Both the position numbers and the translations under genes were made by a program. DNA of 64,000 nt. Source: Novosphingobium sp. 9U. Its GTDB lineage: Bacteria > Pseudomonadota > Alphaproteobacteria > Sphingomonadales > Sphingomonadaceae. Of the stretch, positions 54,570-62,636 are shown in pieces. The notes under the pieces were generated by a model, which saw only the letters and a program-made list of their open reading frames with translations, searched no databases and had not been told where the DNA came from. The stretch lies in NCBI RefSeq assembly GCF_902506425.1, contig NZ_LR732469.1:1243001-1307000 (forward strand). The letters are read 5' to 3'. Each line of letters starts with the position of its first letter. The stretch's first letter is position 1.

Positions 54570-55985
54570 TCACATGTGGATGACGCGGCCGTAAGCGGCA
54601 AGCACCGACTCGTGCATCATCTCTGACAGCGTGGGGTGCGGGAACACCGTGCCGATCAGTTCTGCCTCGGTGGTCTCCAGCGTCTTGCCGACGACATAGC
54701 CCTGGATCAGCTCGGTCACTTCCGCGCCGATCATGTGCGCGCCGAGCAGTTCGCCGGTCTTGGCGTCGAACACGGTTTTGATGAAGCCTTCCGCCTCGCC
54801 GAGCGCGATCGCCTTGCCATTGCCGATGAACGGGAAGCTGCCGACCTTCAGCTCGTACCCGGCTTCCTTGGCCTTGGCCTCTGTCAGGCCGACCGATGCG
54901 ATCTGTGGGTGGCAGTAGGTGCAGCCGGGAATGTTGCTGCGATCGAGCGGATGCGGGTGGACTTCGGTGTTGCCCAGTTCCTGCGCGATCGCCTCGGCGG
55001 CGGTGACGCCCTCGTGGCTCGCCTTGTGCGCCAGCCAGGGGCCTTCCACACAGTCGCCGATCGCCCACACGCCCTTGACGTTGGTGCGGCCGAGCGGATC
55101 GACCTTGATGTGGAAGCGCTTATCCGGCTCGATGTTGAGCTCTTCGAGGCCGATGTTCTCAAGGTTCGGCACGATGCCGACCGCGACGATGACGTGGCTG
55201 AACTCGGTCGTCTCTTCCTTGCCGGCCTTGTCCTTGATGGCGACCTTCACTCCAGTGTCGGACTTTTCGATCGCCCCAACCGCAGCCTTGGTGAGAATCT
55301 TGATCCCCTGCTTGGTCAGCTGCTTCTCTAGGAACGTCGAGACATCGGCGTCCTCCACCGGCACGATGCGGTCGGCCATTTCGACCACCGTCACCTCGCT
55401 GCCCATGTCGTTGTAGAAGCTGGCGAACTCGATGCCGATCGCGCCCGAGCCGATGACCAGCAGCTTGGTCGGAAGCTCCTTGGGCGTCATCGCATGGCGG
55501 TAGGTCCAGATCCGCTCGCCGTCGCTCTTGGCCTTCGGCAGCTCGCGGGCGCGGGCTCCCGTTGCGATCACGATGTGCTTGGCTTCAAGCGTCTCACTGC
55601 CCTTCTCGCCCGTGACTTCGAGCTTGCCCGGCGCGACCAGCTTGCCGGTGCCCATGTGCACGGTGATCTTGTTCTTCTTCATCAGCCCGGTGACGCCACG
55701 GTTGAGCTGGTCAGCCACTCCGCGCGAACGCTTCACCACGGCCTCGAGGTCGGCGGTGATGTTCTCCGCCGCGAGACCATAGGCCTTGGCGTCCTTCATC
55801 TGGTGGAACACCTCGGCCGAGCGCAGCAGCGCCTTGGTCGGGATGCAGCCCCAGTTGAGGCAGATGCCGCCCAGCTTCTCGCGCTCGACGATCGCGGTCT
55901 TGAGGCCCAGCTGCGCCGCGCGGATCGCCGCGACATAGCCGCCGGGGCCTGAGCCAAGAACGATGACGTCGTAGGTGTCTGCCAC
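54570..55985 (-). CDS. lpdA: Dihydrolipoyl dehydrogenase (E3)
   Basis: The 471-residue flavoprotein reoxidises dihydrolipoyl groups of E2 with NAD+. The FAD motif is GSGPGGYVAAIRAAQLG, the redox disulfide GGICLNWGCIPTK, the NAD motif VIGSGAIGIEFA, and the catalytic His-Glu pair is in PHPTLSE. Length and motifs are normal. The start is GTG 55985. It is the last gene of the pdhC-thioesterase-thioesterase-lpdA cluster and probably serves the pyruvate dehydrogenase of this window. Confidence 0.96.
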   Translation of the reverse strand: MADTYDVIVLGSGPGGYVAAIRAAQLGLKTAIVEREKLGGICLNWGCIPTKALLRSAEVFHQMKDAKAYGLAAENITADLEAVVKRSRGVADQLNRGVTGLMKKNKITVHMGTGKLVAPGKLEVTGEKGSETLEAKHIVIATGARARELPKAKSDGERIWTYRHAMTPKELPTKLLVIGSGAIGIEFASFYNDMGSEVTVVEMADRIVPVEDADVSTFLEKQLTKQGIKILTKAAVGAIEKSDTGVKVAIKDKAGKEETTEFSHVIVAVGIVPNLENIGLEELNIEPDKRFHIKVDPLGRTNVKGVWAIGDCVEGPWLAHKASHEGVTAAEAIAQELGNTEVHPHPLDRSNIPGCTYCHPQIASVGLTEAKAKEAGYELKVGSFPFIGNGKAIALGEAEGFIKTVFDAKTGELLGAHMIGAEVTELIQGYVVGKTLETTEAELIGTVFPHPTLSEMMHESVLAAYGRVIHM

Positions 55986-55991
55986 TGAAAT

Positions 55992-56405
55992 CTACTCCTG
56001 CTCGGATTCTTGATCGATTGGGCGAGGGCGACCCGCTTCGTCGATGGCGACGAAGGTGAACGTCGCCTCGGTTACCTTGACTTCCTCGTCCTCGGTGCGG
56101 TGCCGACGCCAGGCCTCGATGCCGATGCTCATCGAGCTGCGGCCCGTACGCTTCATCTCGGCATAGACCGACACCTCGTCACCTACCTTTACAGGGAGGT
56201 GGAACTTCATGCCGTCGAGCGCAATCGTCACCGCTCGACCGCGCGAGTGCCGCGCCGCCAGCAAGCCGGCGCCCGAATCCATCAGGCTCAGCAGCCAGCC
56301 GCCGAAGATGTCACCGTAAGCATTGGTGTCCGCGGGCATGGCGGTCACGCGAATGACCGGATCGCGTCGCGCCTCGGCCACCTCAAGCGACCTGGCTGAG
56401 CGCAT
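55992..56405 (-). CDS. Hotdog acyl-CoA thioesterase (YciA-like)
   Basis: The 137-residue protein has the YciA-type hotdog signature: MPADTNAYGDIFGGWLLSLMD, with the catalytic Asp at residue 43, followed by VTIALDGMKFHLPVKVGD. It hydrolyses acyl-CoA. ATG 56405 lies inside the preceding gene (overlap 23 bases); a GTG at 56381 is an alternative start. It sits between the E2 and E3 genes of pyruvate dehydrogenase, next to a paralog, so it may limit or recycle acetyl- or acyl-CoA. Confidence 0.82.
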   Translation of the reverse strand: MRSARSLEVAEARRDPVIRVTAMPADTNAYGDIFGGWLLSLMDSGAGLLAARHSRGRAVTIALDGMKFHLPVKVGDEVSVYAEMKRTGRSSMSIGIEAWRRHRTEDEEVKVTEATFTFVAIDEAGRPRPIDQESEQE

Positions 56406-56769
56406 CAAGCGGACAAGGACGATCGTTGGCGTCGAGCACCACGAAGGTGAAAGTACCGTTCGCCACCTCCACCTGATCTTCGCTCGCCCGCGCACGCCCG
56501 AAGCCACGCGTCTGGATCGTCATCGAGGTGCGACCCTTGCGCGCGATCTCGGCATAGACGTTGAGCTCGTCACCCACCTGCATGACGCCGGGAAACGCGA
56601 AATCCGTCGCGCCCACGACCACCGCCTTCAGCCCCGTCCTGCGGGTGACCTGCGAAGCGGCTCCGAGCGCCAGCTGGCTCATCAGCCAGCCGCCGAACAC
56701 GCCGCCGTACGGATTGAGGTCCGTCGGCATCGCCGTCACACGGATGACGAGGTCGCCGGCTGGCTCCAT
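56383..56769 (-). CDS. Hotdog thioesterase paralog lacking the catalytic Asp
   Basis: The 128-residue protein is a paralog of the previous gene (VIRVTAMPTDLNPYGGVFGG). At the position of the catalytic Asp (Asp43 in the neighbour) it has Ala34 (SQLALGAA), and the preceding GD is GG. It is therefore probably inactive alone and may form a mixed oligomer with the downstream protein. It starts at ATG 56769, 2 bases after the pdhC stop. Confidence 0.8.
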   Translation of the reverse strand: MEPAGDLVIRVTAMPTDLNPYGGVFGGWLMSQLALGAASQVTRRTGLKAVVVGATDFAFPGVMQVGDELNVYAEIARKGRTSMTIQTRGFGRARASEDQVEVANGTFTFVVLDANDRPCPLDALSQVA

Positions 56770-56771
56770 CC

Positions 56772-58139
56772 TCAGGCCACCATGCTCAGCGGGTTCTCGA
56801 CGTATTCCTTGAACGCCGTCATCAACTGCGCACCGCTGGCGCCGTCGACGGCGCGGTGGTCGAAGCTGCCGGTCGCGGTCATAATCGTGGCGACGCCGAG
56901 CTGGCCGTCGGGCATGACCCACGGCCGCTTCTCGCCCGCGCCGATCGCCAGGATCGTCGACTGGGGCGGGTTGATCACGGCGGTGAAGTGCTTGATGCCC
57001 ATCATACCCATGTTGGAGATCGAGGCAGTGCCGCCCTGATACTCCTCGGGCTTCAGCTTGCCTTCCTGCGCGCGCTTGCCAAGGTCCTTCATCGCCTTGG
57101 CGATCTCGGAGAACGAGCGGCCGTTGGCATCCGAGACGATCGGGGTGATCAGACCATTGGGGATCGAGACCGCCACCGAAACGTCGGCGCGCGCGTACTT
57201 GATCATCTCGTTCCCGGCGAAAGTCACGTTGCACTCGGGCACGTCGATCAGCGCCTTGCCGAGCGCCTTTATCAGCATGTCGTTGACCGAGACCTTCACG
57301 CCCTGCTTCTCCAGCGCGGCGTTAAGTTCAGAGCGCATCGCCATCAGCTTGTCGAGGCTGATGTCCACGGTCAGATAGATATGCGGCGCCTGCTGCATGG
57401 ACTGAGCGAGGCGGCGCGCGATGGTCTTGCGCATGCCCGTCAGCTTCTCGACGCTGTGCGGAATGCGCGCATCGAGCAGGGCGCGAGTGTCGTCCGCCAT
57501 CTCGACGGTCGCAGGCGCCGGTGCCGGCGCGGCGGTGTCATTGGCGGGTGCCGGCGCTGCCGTAGCGGCCTTGGGCTTCGCCGAGCCCGGCTGCGCTGCC
57601 TCGATGTCGGCCTTGATGATGCGGCCGTGAGGGCCCGAGCCGGTCAGGCCATCGATGTCGACGCCCTTGGCGGTGGCGAGCCGGCGGGCGAGCGGGGAAG
57701 CGGCGATACGGCCCTCCTTGGGTTCGGATGATGCGGCAGGTGCAGCTGCAGCTGCAGGTGCCGGCGTCGGAGCAGGAGCCGGCGTCTCGGCCTTCTGCTG
57801 CGAAGGTGCGGGCTTCGACTCTTCCTTGGGCGCCTCTGCCTGAGGCGTCTCGGGCTTCGGTTCGGCCGGGGCTTCCGCTGCCTCGGAGGCATCCTCGTCT
57901 TCGCCCGAAAGCGTGGCGATCACGGTCCCGACCTTCACGCCTTCGCTGCCTTCGGGGATCAGAATCTTGCCGATCGTGCCTTCATCGACCGCCTCGAACT
58001 CCATCGTCGCCTTGTCGGTCTCGATCTCGGCCATGATATCGCCGGACGCGACCGTGTCGCCTTCCTTCACGAGCCACTTGGCCAGCTTGCCCTCTTCCAT
58101 CGTCGGGGACAGGGCGGGCATCTTGATCTCGATCGGCAT
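56772..58139 (-). CDS. pdhC: Pyruvate dehydrogenase E2, dihydrolipoamide acetyltransferase
   Basis: The 455-residue protein is the core of the complex. The lipoyl domain (1-80, Lys43 in ETDKATMEF), an Ala/Pro/Glu linker, a peripheral-subunit-binding domain (about 150-185: [16 protein letters not shown]) and a catalytic domain with [10 protein letters not shown] form the standard order. ATG 58139 begins [19 protein letters not shown] precedes it. The first 28 residues are almost identical to those of PdhB. Confidence 0.96.
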   Translation of the reverse strand: MPIEIKMPALSPTMEEGKLAKWLVKEGDTVASGDIMAEIETDKATMEFEAVDEGTIGKILIPEGSEGVKVGTVIATLSGEDEDASEAAEAPAEPKPETPQAEAPKEESKPAPSQQKAETPAPAPTPAPAAAAAPAASSEPKEGRIAASPLARRLATAKGVDIDGLTGSGPHGRIIKADIEAAQPGSAKPKAATAAPAPANDTAAPAPAPATVEMADDTRALLDARIPHSVEKLTGMRKTIARRLAQSMQQAPHIYLTVDISLDKLMAMRSELNAALEKQGVKVSVNDMLIKALGKALIDVPECNVTFAGNEMIKYARADVSVAVSIPNGLITPIVSDANGRSFSEIAKAMKDLGKRAQEGKLKPEEYQGGTASISNMGMMGIKHFTAVINPPQSTILAIGAGEKRPWVMPDGQLGVATIMTATGSFDHRAVDGASGAQLMTAFKEYVENPLSMVA

Positions 58140-58300
58140 GGGGGCGAGCACTTCCTCTTGGCGACGTGTCTGGCTGAGCCCGTCCTTGGACAAATTGACC
58201 GCGAGGGGCAAGCCGCCAATCGCCCATCGGGCCGCCGAAAGGCTCGCTTGCGCGCCAGGCGAAACAATCCGATACGCAAGAGCCGCAGGAGGAGAGTTCG

Positions 58301-58753
58301 ATGCGCGTCTATCTCGTCATCGTCGACGAGTCCGAAGAGGCTTTGGTCGCGCTACGCTACGCCGCGCGCCGCGCCGCGCAGACCGATGGTGTCGTCCACC
58401 TGCTCGCCCTCGTGCCGCCGCAGCCGTTCAATGCCTTTGCCGGGGTGCAGGCGACGATCGAAGAGGAAGCGCGCTCCCGCGCCGAGACGCTGGTGACGGC
58501 AGCCGCAGGCAACCTGCTCTCGCAAGGCGGCAAGATGCCCGCCATCGCCGTGCGCATGGGTGAGGATACCAAGGTTGTGCGCGAATACCTCGCCGAGCAT
58601 CCGGAGGTCTCCGCGCTGGTGCTGGCGACGGCCAAGGATGGTGGGCCTGGGCCGCTGGTAGCGCACTTCACCAGCCTGGGCACGCGGATGCCCTGCCCGG
58701 TGTTCGTGATCCCCGGACACTTGGACGAGGGTGAGATTGACCGGTTGAGCTGA
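58301..58753 (+). CDS. Universal stress protein (UspA family)
   Basis: The 150-residue product has the UspA fold: [22 protein letters not shown] at the start and a late [21 protein letters not shown] region. The usual ATP-binding GxxGx9GS signature is only partly formed here. ATG 58301 follows AGGAGGAGAG. It is divergent from pdhC, with 161 bases of shared upstream region, and is followed by a type A repeat. Confidence 0.85.
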   Translation: MRVYLVIVDESEEALVALRYAARRAAQTDGVVHLLALVPPQPFNAFAGVQATIEEEARSRAETLVTAAAGNLLSQGGKMPAIAVRMGEDTKVVREYLAEHPEVSALVLATAKDGGPGPLVAHFTSLGTRMPCPVFVIPGHLDEGEIDRLS

Positions 58754-58766
58754 GCTGGTCGGCTCA

Positions 58767-58894
58767 CGTCATCCCGGGCGCGACCCGGGACCGGTTTCGG
58801 CAGATCGCGACCTCACGTGCTCCGCTGAGCACGGGCGCTACGACGTCAGCGCGTGAGATGCCGCAACTGGATCGAGGTCAAGTCCGGGTCGACG
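58767..58894. repeat. Inverted palindromic repeat, type A, between convergent genes
   Basis: A left arm at 58767-58800 (CGTCATCCCGGGCGCGACCC, ending ACCGGTTTCGG) and a degenerate right arm at 58868-58894 (GAGGTCAAGTCCGGGTCGACG) match the type A element. They lie between the convergent uspA-type and rnr genes, likely ending both. Confidence 0.65.
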
Positions 58895-58900
58895 CGATGC

Positions 58901-61189
58901 CTAACGCTTCTTTTTGCCCTGGTGCCGGATGTTCGATGGCCGACCGCGCTTCCCGACGAGGTGCTTGCCGCGCGGCTTGGACGGCAGCGGCTTGCCCCGA
59001 GGCTCAACGCCGCTCGAGCCGCCTTCGACAAGTTCGAACTTCAGCGCGCCGGTTAGCGGATTGGCTTCGGCCAGCTTGAGGGGCAAACGGTCGCCGCTGG
59101 CGTACTTCGTGCCGCTCTGCTCGCCCACCAGCACTTGCGCGCGCTCATCGTAGTGGAACCGCTCGTCGCCGAGCGTCGAGACGGGCACGAGACCATCGCC
59201 ACCCAAGCCGATGATGGTGGCGAAAAAGCCGAACTTCTGCACGCCGGTGATCCGCGTCGGGAACGTCTCGCCCACCCTGCTCGACAGCCAGGCGGCGACA
59301 TAGCGGTCGATCGTTTCGCGCTCCGCTTCCATGGCGCGGCGCTCGGCCTTGCTGATCGCATCGCTGACGCGGCTGAGATCGTCGCGGTCGCGATCGGACA
59401 GCCCTGAGGTCTTCGGCAGGTCGGCCTTCGGCGCAGGCTGCTCCAACCCGTAGGCATCGACCAGCGCTCGGTGCACCAGCAAGTCGGCATAGCGCCGGAT
59501 CGGCGACGTGAAGTGCGCGTAGGAACCCAGCGAGAGGCCGAAGTGCCCGGCATTGCGCGGACCATAGTAGGCCTGCGTCTGGCTGCGCAGCACCGCCTCC
59601 ATAACCAGCGCCTTCTCGCTCTCGTCCGCCACGTCCTTGAGCATGCGGTTGAAGAGGCCCGGTGTGATCACTTGGCCAAGCGCTAGTTTGCGGTCGAAGG
59701 TGGCGAGGTAATCCTTGAGCGCGATCAGCTTCTCGCGGCTTGGCGGTTCGTGCACGCGATAGACCACGGGCGCGACCTTCGCCTCCAGCGCCTTCGCTGC
59801 AGCGACGTTGGCCGCGATCATGAAGTCCTCGACGACGCGGTGAGCATCGAGCCGCTCGCGCACCGCAATTTCGGCGATGCGGCCTTGCTGGTCGAGCATA
59901 ACGCGGCGCTCGGGCAGTTCCAGTTCCAACGGATCGCGATCGGCGCGCGCGGTGGCGAGCGCCTTCCAGGCCGACCAGAGGTTCTGCAGGACCTCCAGCG
60001 CAACCTCACCATCGGCAGCGCTCTCGTCGATACGCCGCTGTGCCTCCTCGTAGGCGATTACTTCCGCGATCCGCACCAGCGCGCGGGTGAAGCGCCACTC
60101 CGTCACCTTCCCGCGCCCGTCTATGCGCATGTGGCAGGCCATCGCGGCACGGTCCTCGCCCGAACGGAGCGAGCAGACATCGGCGCTCAGCACCTCGGGC
60201 AGCATCGGCACCACGCGATCGGGGAAGTAGACCGAGTTGCCCCGCTTCCTGGCCTCGCGATCGGTCCCGCTGCCCGGGCGGACGTAGAACGACACGTCGG
60301 CGATCGCCACCAGCGCGCGGAAGCCACCCTCGCCGTCTGGCTCGGCCCAGATCGCATCGTCGTGGTCGCGCGCGTCACTGGGATCGATCGCGACGATCGG
60401 CAGATGCCGCAAGTCCTCGCGATGCTCGGGGCTGAGCGGCAGCTTGGCGGCACGCTCGGCCTCGTCCAGCATCTCCTGCGAGAATACGTTGGGAATGCCG
60501 TGCTTGTGGATCGCAATCAGGCTGAACGCCCGCGGCGCCAGCGGCTCACCCAGCACTTGCGTGACCTTCAGCCCCGAGCGCATCGAGCGGCCCGCAGGCT
60601 CGGCCAGAACCAGCTCGCCCTTCTCCGCCCCGCCGAGGTCAGAGATCGGCATGGCATTGCGGATGCGCTTGTCGACCGGCGCGAGCCAGCCCTTGCCGGC
60701 CGCATCGATCTCCACGACGCCGAGCACCTGTTCCTCACGCGCCGCGATCTTCTTCATCGGATAGCCGCGCCAGTGGCCGTTGCTTTCCTCGGTGCGCGCC
60801 AGCACGCGATCGCCCTTCTTGAGCGCGGGCGCACGCTGGCTCTTCGGTCCACCCGGGCCCTTCTCGATCAGCCGGATGCGCGGCGGCGGCGTGGCGTCGT
60901 CGGGCTGCCAGCTGTCGGGCACGGCAATCGCCTCGCCATCGTCGATGTCGATGACCCGCAGCACCGTCACCTTGGGCACCCCGCCCATGCGGTGATAGGC
61001 AGTTCGCTTGCCGTCGATCAGGCCTTCCTCGGCCATGTCCTTCAGCAGTGCCTTGAGCTGGATCTTCTCCTGCCCTTGCAAGCCAAAAGCGCGGCTGATC
61101 TCGCGCTTGCCCGCAGGCTCGCTCGACTCCTGGATGAAGTCGAGGATCTGCTGACGGGACGGAAGGCCGGGGGCGCGCTTTGCTGGCAT
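58901..61189 (-). CDS. rnr: Ribonuclease R
   Basis: The 762-residue 3'-5' exoribonuclease degrades structured RNA. A winged-helix start (about 1-65) is followed by cold-shock domains, the RNB catalytic domain with the Asp cluster IDPSDARDHDDAIW and family stretch HFTSPIRRYADLLVHR, then an S1 domain (about 640-715) and a basic tail (KPRGKHLVGKRGRPSNIR). ATG 61189 begins MPAKRAPG; the frame opens three codons earlier. Confidence 0.96.
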   Translation of the reverse strand: MPAKRAPGLPSRQQILDFIQESSEPAGKREISRAFGLQGQEKIQLKALLKDMAEEGLIDGKRTAYHRMGGVPKVTVLRVIDIDDGEAIAVPDSWQPDDATPPPRIRLIEKGPGGPKSQRAPALKKGDRVLARTEESNGHWRGYPMKKIAAREEQVLGVVEIDAAGKGWLAPVDKRIRNAMPISDLGGAEKGELVLAEPAGRSMRSGLKVTQVLGEPLAPRAFSLIAIHKHGIPNVFSQEMLDEAERAAKLPLSPEHREDLRHLPIVAIDPSDARDHDDAIWAEPDGEGGFRALVAIADVSFYVRPGSGTDREARKRGNSVYFPDRVVPMLPEVLSADVCSLRSGEDRAAMACHMRIDGRGKVTEWRFTRALVRIAEVIAYEEAQRRIDESAADGEVALEVLQNLWSAWKALATARADRDPLELELPERRVMLDQQGRIAEIAVRERLDAHRVVEDFMIAANVAAAKALEAKVAPVVYRVHEPPSREKLIALKDYLATFDRKLALGQVITPGLFNRMLKDVADESEKALVMEAVLRSQTQAYYGPRNAGHFGLSLGSYAHFTSPIRRYADLLVHRALVDAYGLEQPAPKADLPKTSGLSDRDRDDLSRVSDAISKAERRAMEAERETIDRYVAAWLSSRVGETFPTRITGVQKFGFFATIIGLGGDGLVPVSTLGDERFHYDERAQVLVGEQSGTKYASGDRLPLKLAEANPLTGALKFELVEGGSSGVEPRGKPLPSKPRGKHLVGKRGRPSNIRHQGKKKR

Positions 61190-61235
61190 CCCCAGCATCT
61201 AGGCGGCGCGGGGCCCCGCGGCAATGGCAGTGCCG

Positions 61236-62552
61236 TTATTGGCCGAGCGGCACGAAAGCACCGCCGGGCACCGCCGCGGCGATCGGGCTTTGCGCGCCGC
61301 CGTCCGCCACGGCGCTGACGCCGAACAGCCAATCGTCGCCGCGCACGCCGGTGAGGCTCACCTTGGTGTCGGCAACGCCCGCACGCACCGGCTTGGCCTC
61401 CCACTCGGTCGCGTCGGTGCGCCGCTGCCAGACGTTGTAGCTGCGCGCGCCGGGCACCGCCTGCCAGGAGATGTCCGAGTTGGTGGAGAGCGCCGCCTCC
61501 ACCTTGGGCGCGGGCGGCATCGGCGCTGCGGCAATCGCGGCCAGCGCCGCGATGTTGAGGCGTGTCACCTTGGCGAGGTACGGAAAATCCATCTCGTCGA
61601 TCGTGTCACCGAATTTGGTGCCGTTTTCGGTGCGCAAGTCCTGGTGCTGGTGATCGTAGTCCTCGATCGCCACGGAGAAGCGGATCGCCGGGTAGCCTTT
61701 CTCCAGATAGGGCAAGTGGTCGCCGCCGCGCCCCATGCGGTCCGAGCGCCAGACCTGCCGCACCTCGAGACCCGGCTGCGCCAGGCCCGCAACGTAGCGC
61801 GAGAGGTTGCGGCTGGGGCTATCGTTCTCGCCGCCGAAGCGACGAGCATCGGCGCGGGTCTTGTCGGTCGCATCGGCGCGCGGCCCTTCGGAGAACACGC
61901 GCACGTGGGTGTCGTCGACCAATCCGTCCGAGCCGTGGGTGCCGCCGACGATGTCGTTGTTGAGGACGGCTTTGACCTTCCAGCCCTGCTTGGTCGCATA
62001 GTCGGCCAGCAGCTTGCCGCCGTAGAGCCCCTGCTCCTCACCAGAGAGCACGGCGTAGACGATGGTGGTCGGGAACTTGCGCTTGGACAGCATGCGCGCT
62101 GCCTCCAGCACCAGCGACACGCCTGAGCCGTCGTCGTTAGCACCCGGCGCATCCTTGGTCGCGTCCATGACACCGCTGACGCGGCTGTCGATATGGCCCT
62201 GCACGATCACAACCTCGTCGGGGCGCTCGCTACCGCGCTGGATCGCAATGACGTCGGCCAAGCGCACGGGCGTGGGGATGCGTGTGCCGCTGACTGTGGT
62301 CTCGGGCCGCGCGATCGTCAGGCAGCCGCCGCACGCCTTGGCAGAGCGGCGGAACTCGCCCTCCGCCCAGTTCAGCGCCGCGCCGATGCCGCGCTTGGGA
62401 TCGGTCTGTGAGGATAGCGTGTGGCGCGTGCCGAAGCTGACCAGCTTTTCGATGTCGGCATGCTGGCGCGCTTCGGAGACCTGAGCCTCCTGCGCCAGGG
62501 CTGGGGTGGTGAGAAGCGCGCCGGCGACGAAGGGAATCAGGGACTTGTGCAT
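61236..62552 (-). CDS. Secreted M28-family zinc peptidase
   Basis: The 438-residue protein has a signal peptide (1-20). Zinc ligands of the M28 aminopeptidase family are visible: QGHIDS, ANDDGSG, SGEEQGLYG, NNDIVGG and DHQHQD. A fibronectin-like extra part follows at the C-terminus (about 355-438). It probably cleaves peptides in the periplasm; substrate unknown. It lies between rnr and proS, all on the minus strand. Confidence 0.88.
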   Translation of the reverse strand: MHKSLIPFVAGALLTTPALAQEAQVSEARQHADIEKLVSFGTRHTLSSQTDPKRGIGAALNWAEGEFRRSAKACGGCLTIARPETTVSGTRIPTPVRLADVIAIQRGSERPDEVVIVQGHIDSRVSGVMDATKDAPGANDDGSGVSLVLEAARMLSKRKFPTTIVYAVLSGEEQGLYGGKLLADYATKQGWKVKAVLNNDIVGGTHGSDGLVDDTHVRVFSEGPRADATDKTRADARRFGGENDSPSRNLSRYVAGLAQPGLEVRQVWRSDRMGRGGDHLPYLEKGYPAIRFSVAIEDYDHQHQDLRTENGTKFGDTIDEMDFPYLAKVTRLNIAALAAIAAAPMPPAPKVEAALSTNSDISWQAVPGARSYNVWQRRTDATEWEAKPVRAGVADTKVSLTGVRGDDWLFGVSAVADGGAQSPIAAAVPGGAFVPLGQ

Positions 62553-62604
62553 GCCCGCAGGTTTGCCGCGTCCGCTTCCGAACGCAAGGGCGCTGAAGGA
62601 CTAC

Positions 62605-62631
62605 GTCGACCCGGGCTCGCCTCGGGTCGAC
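62605..62631 (-). terminator. Stem-loop after proS (type A-like)
   Basis: GTCGACCCG (62605-62613) pairs perfectly with CGGGTCGAC (62623-62631). It lies 6 bases after the proS stop and matches one arm of the type A repeat. There is no T tract. Confidence 0.5.
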
Positions 62632-62636
62632 GATAC

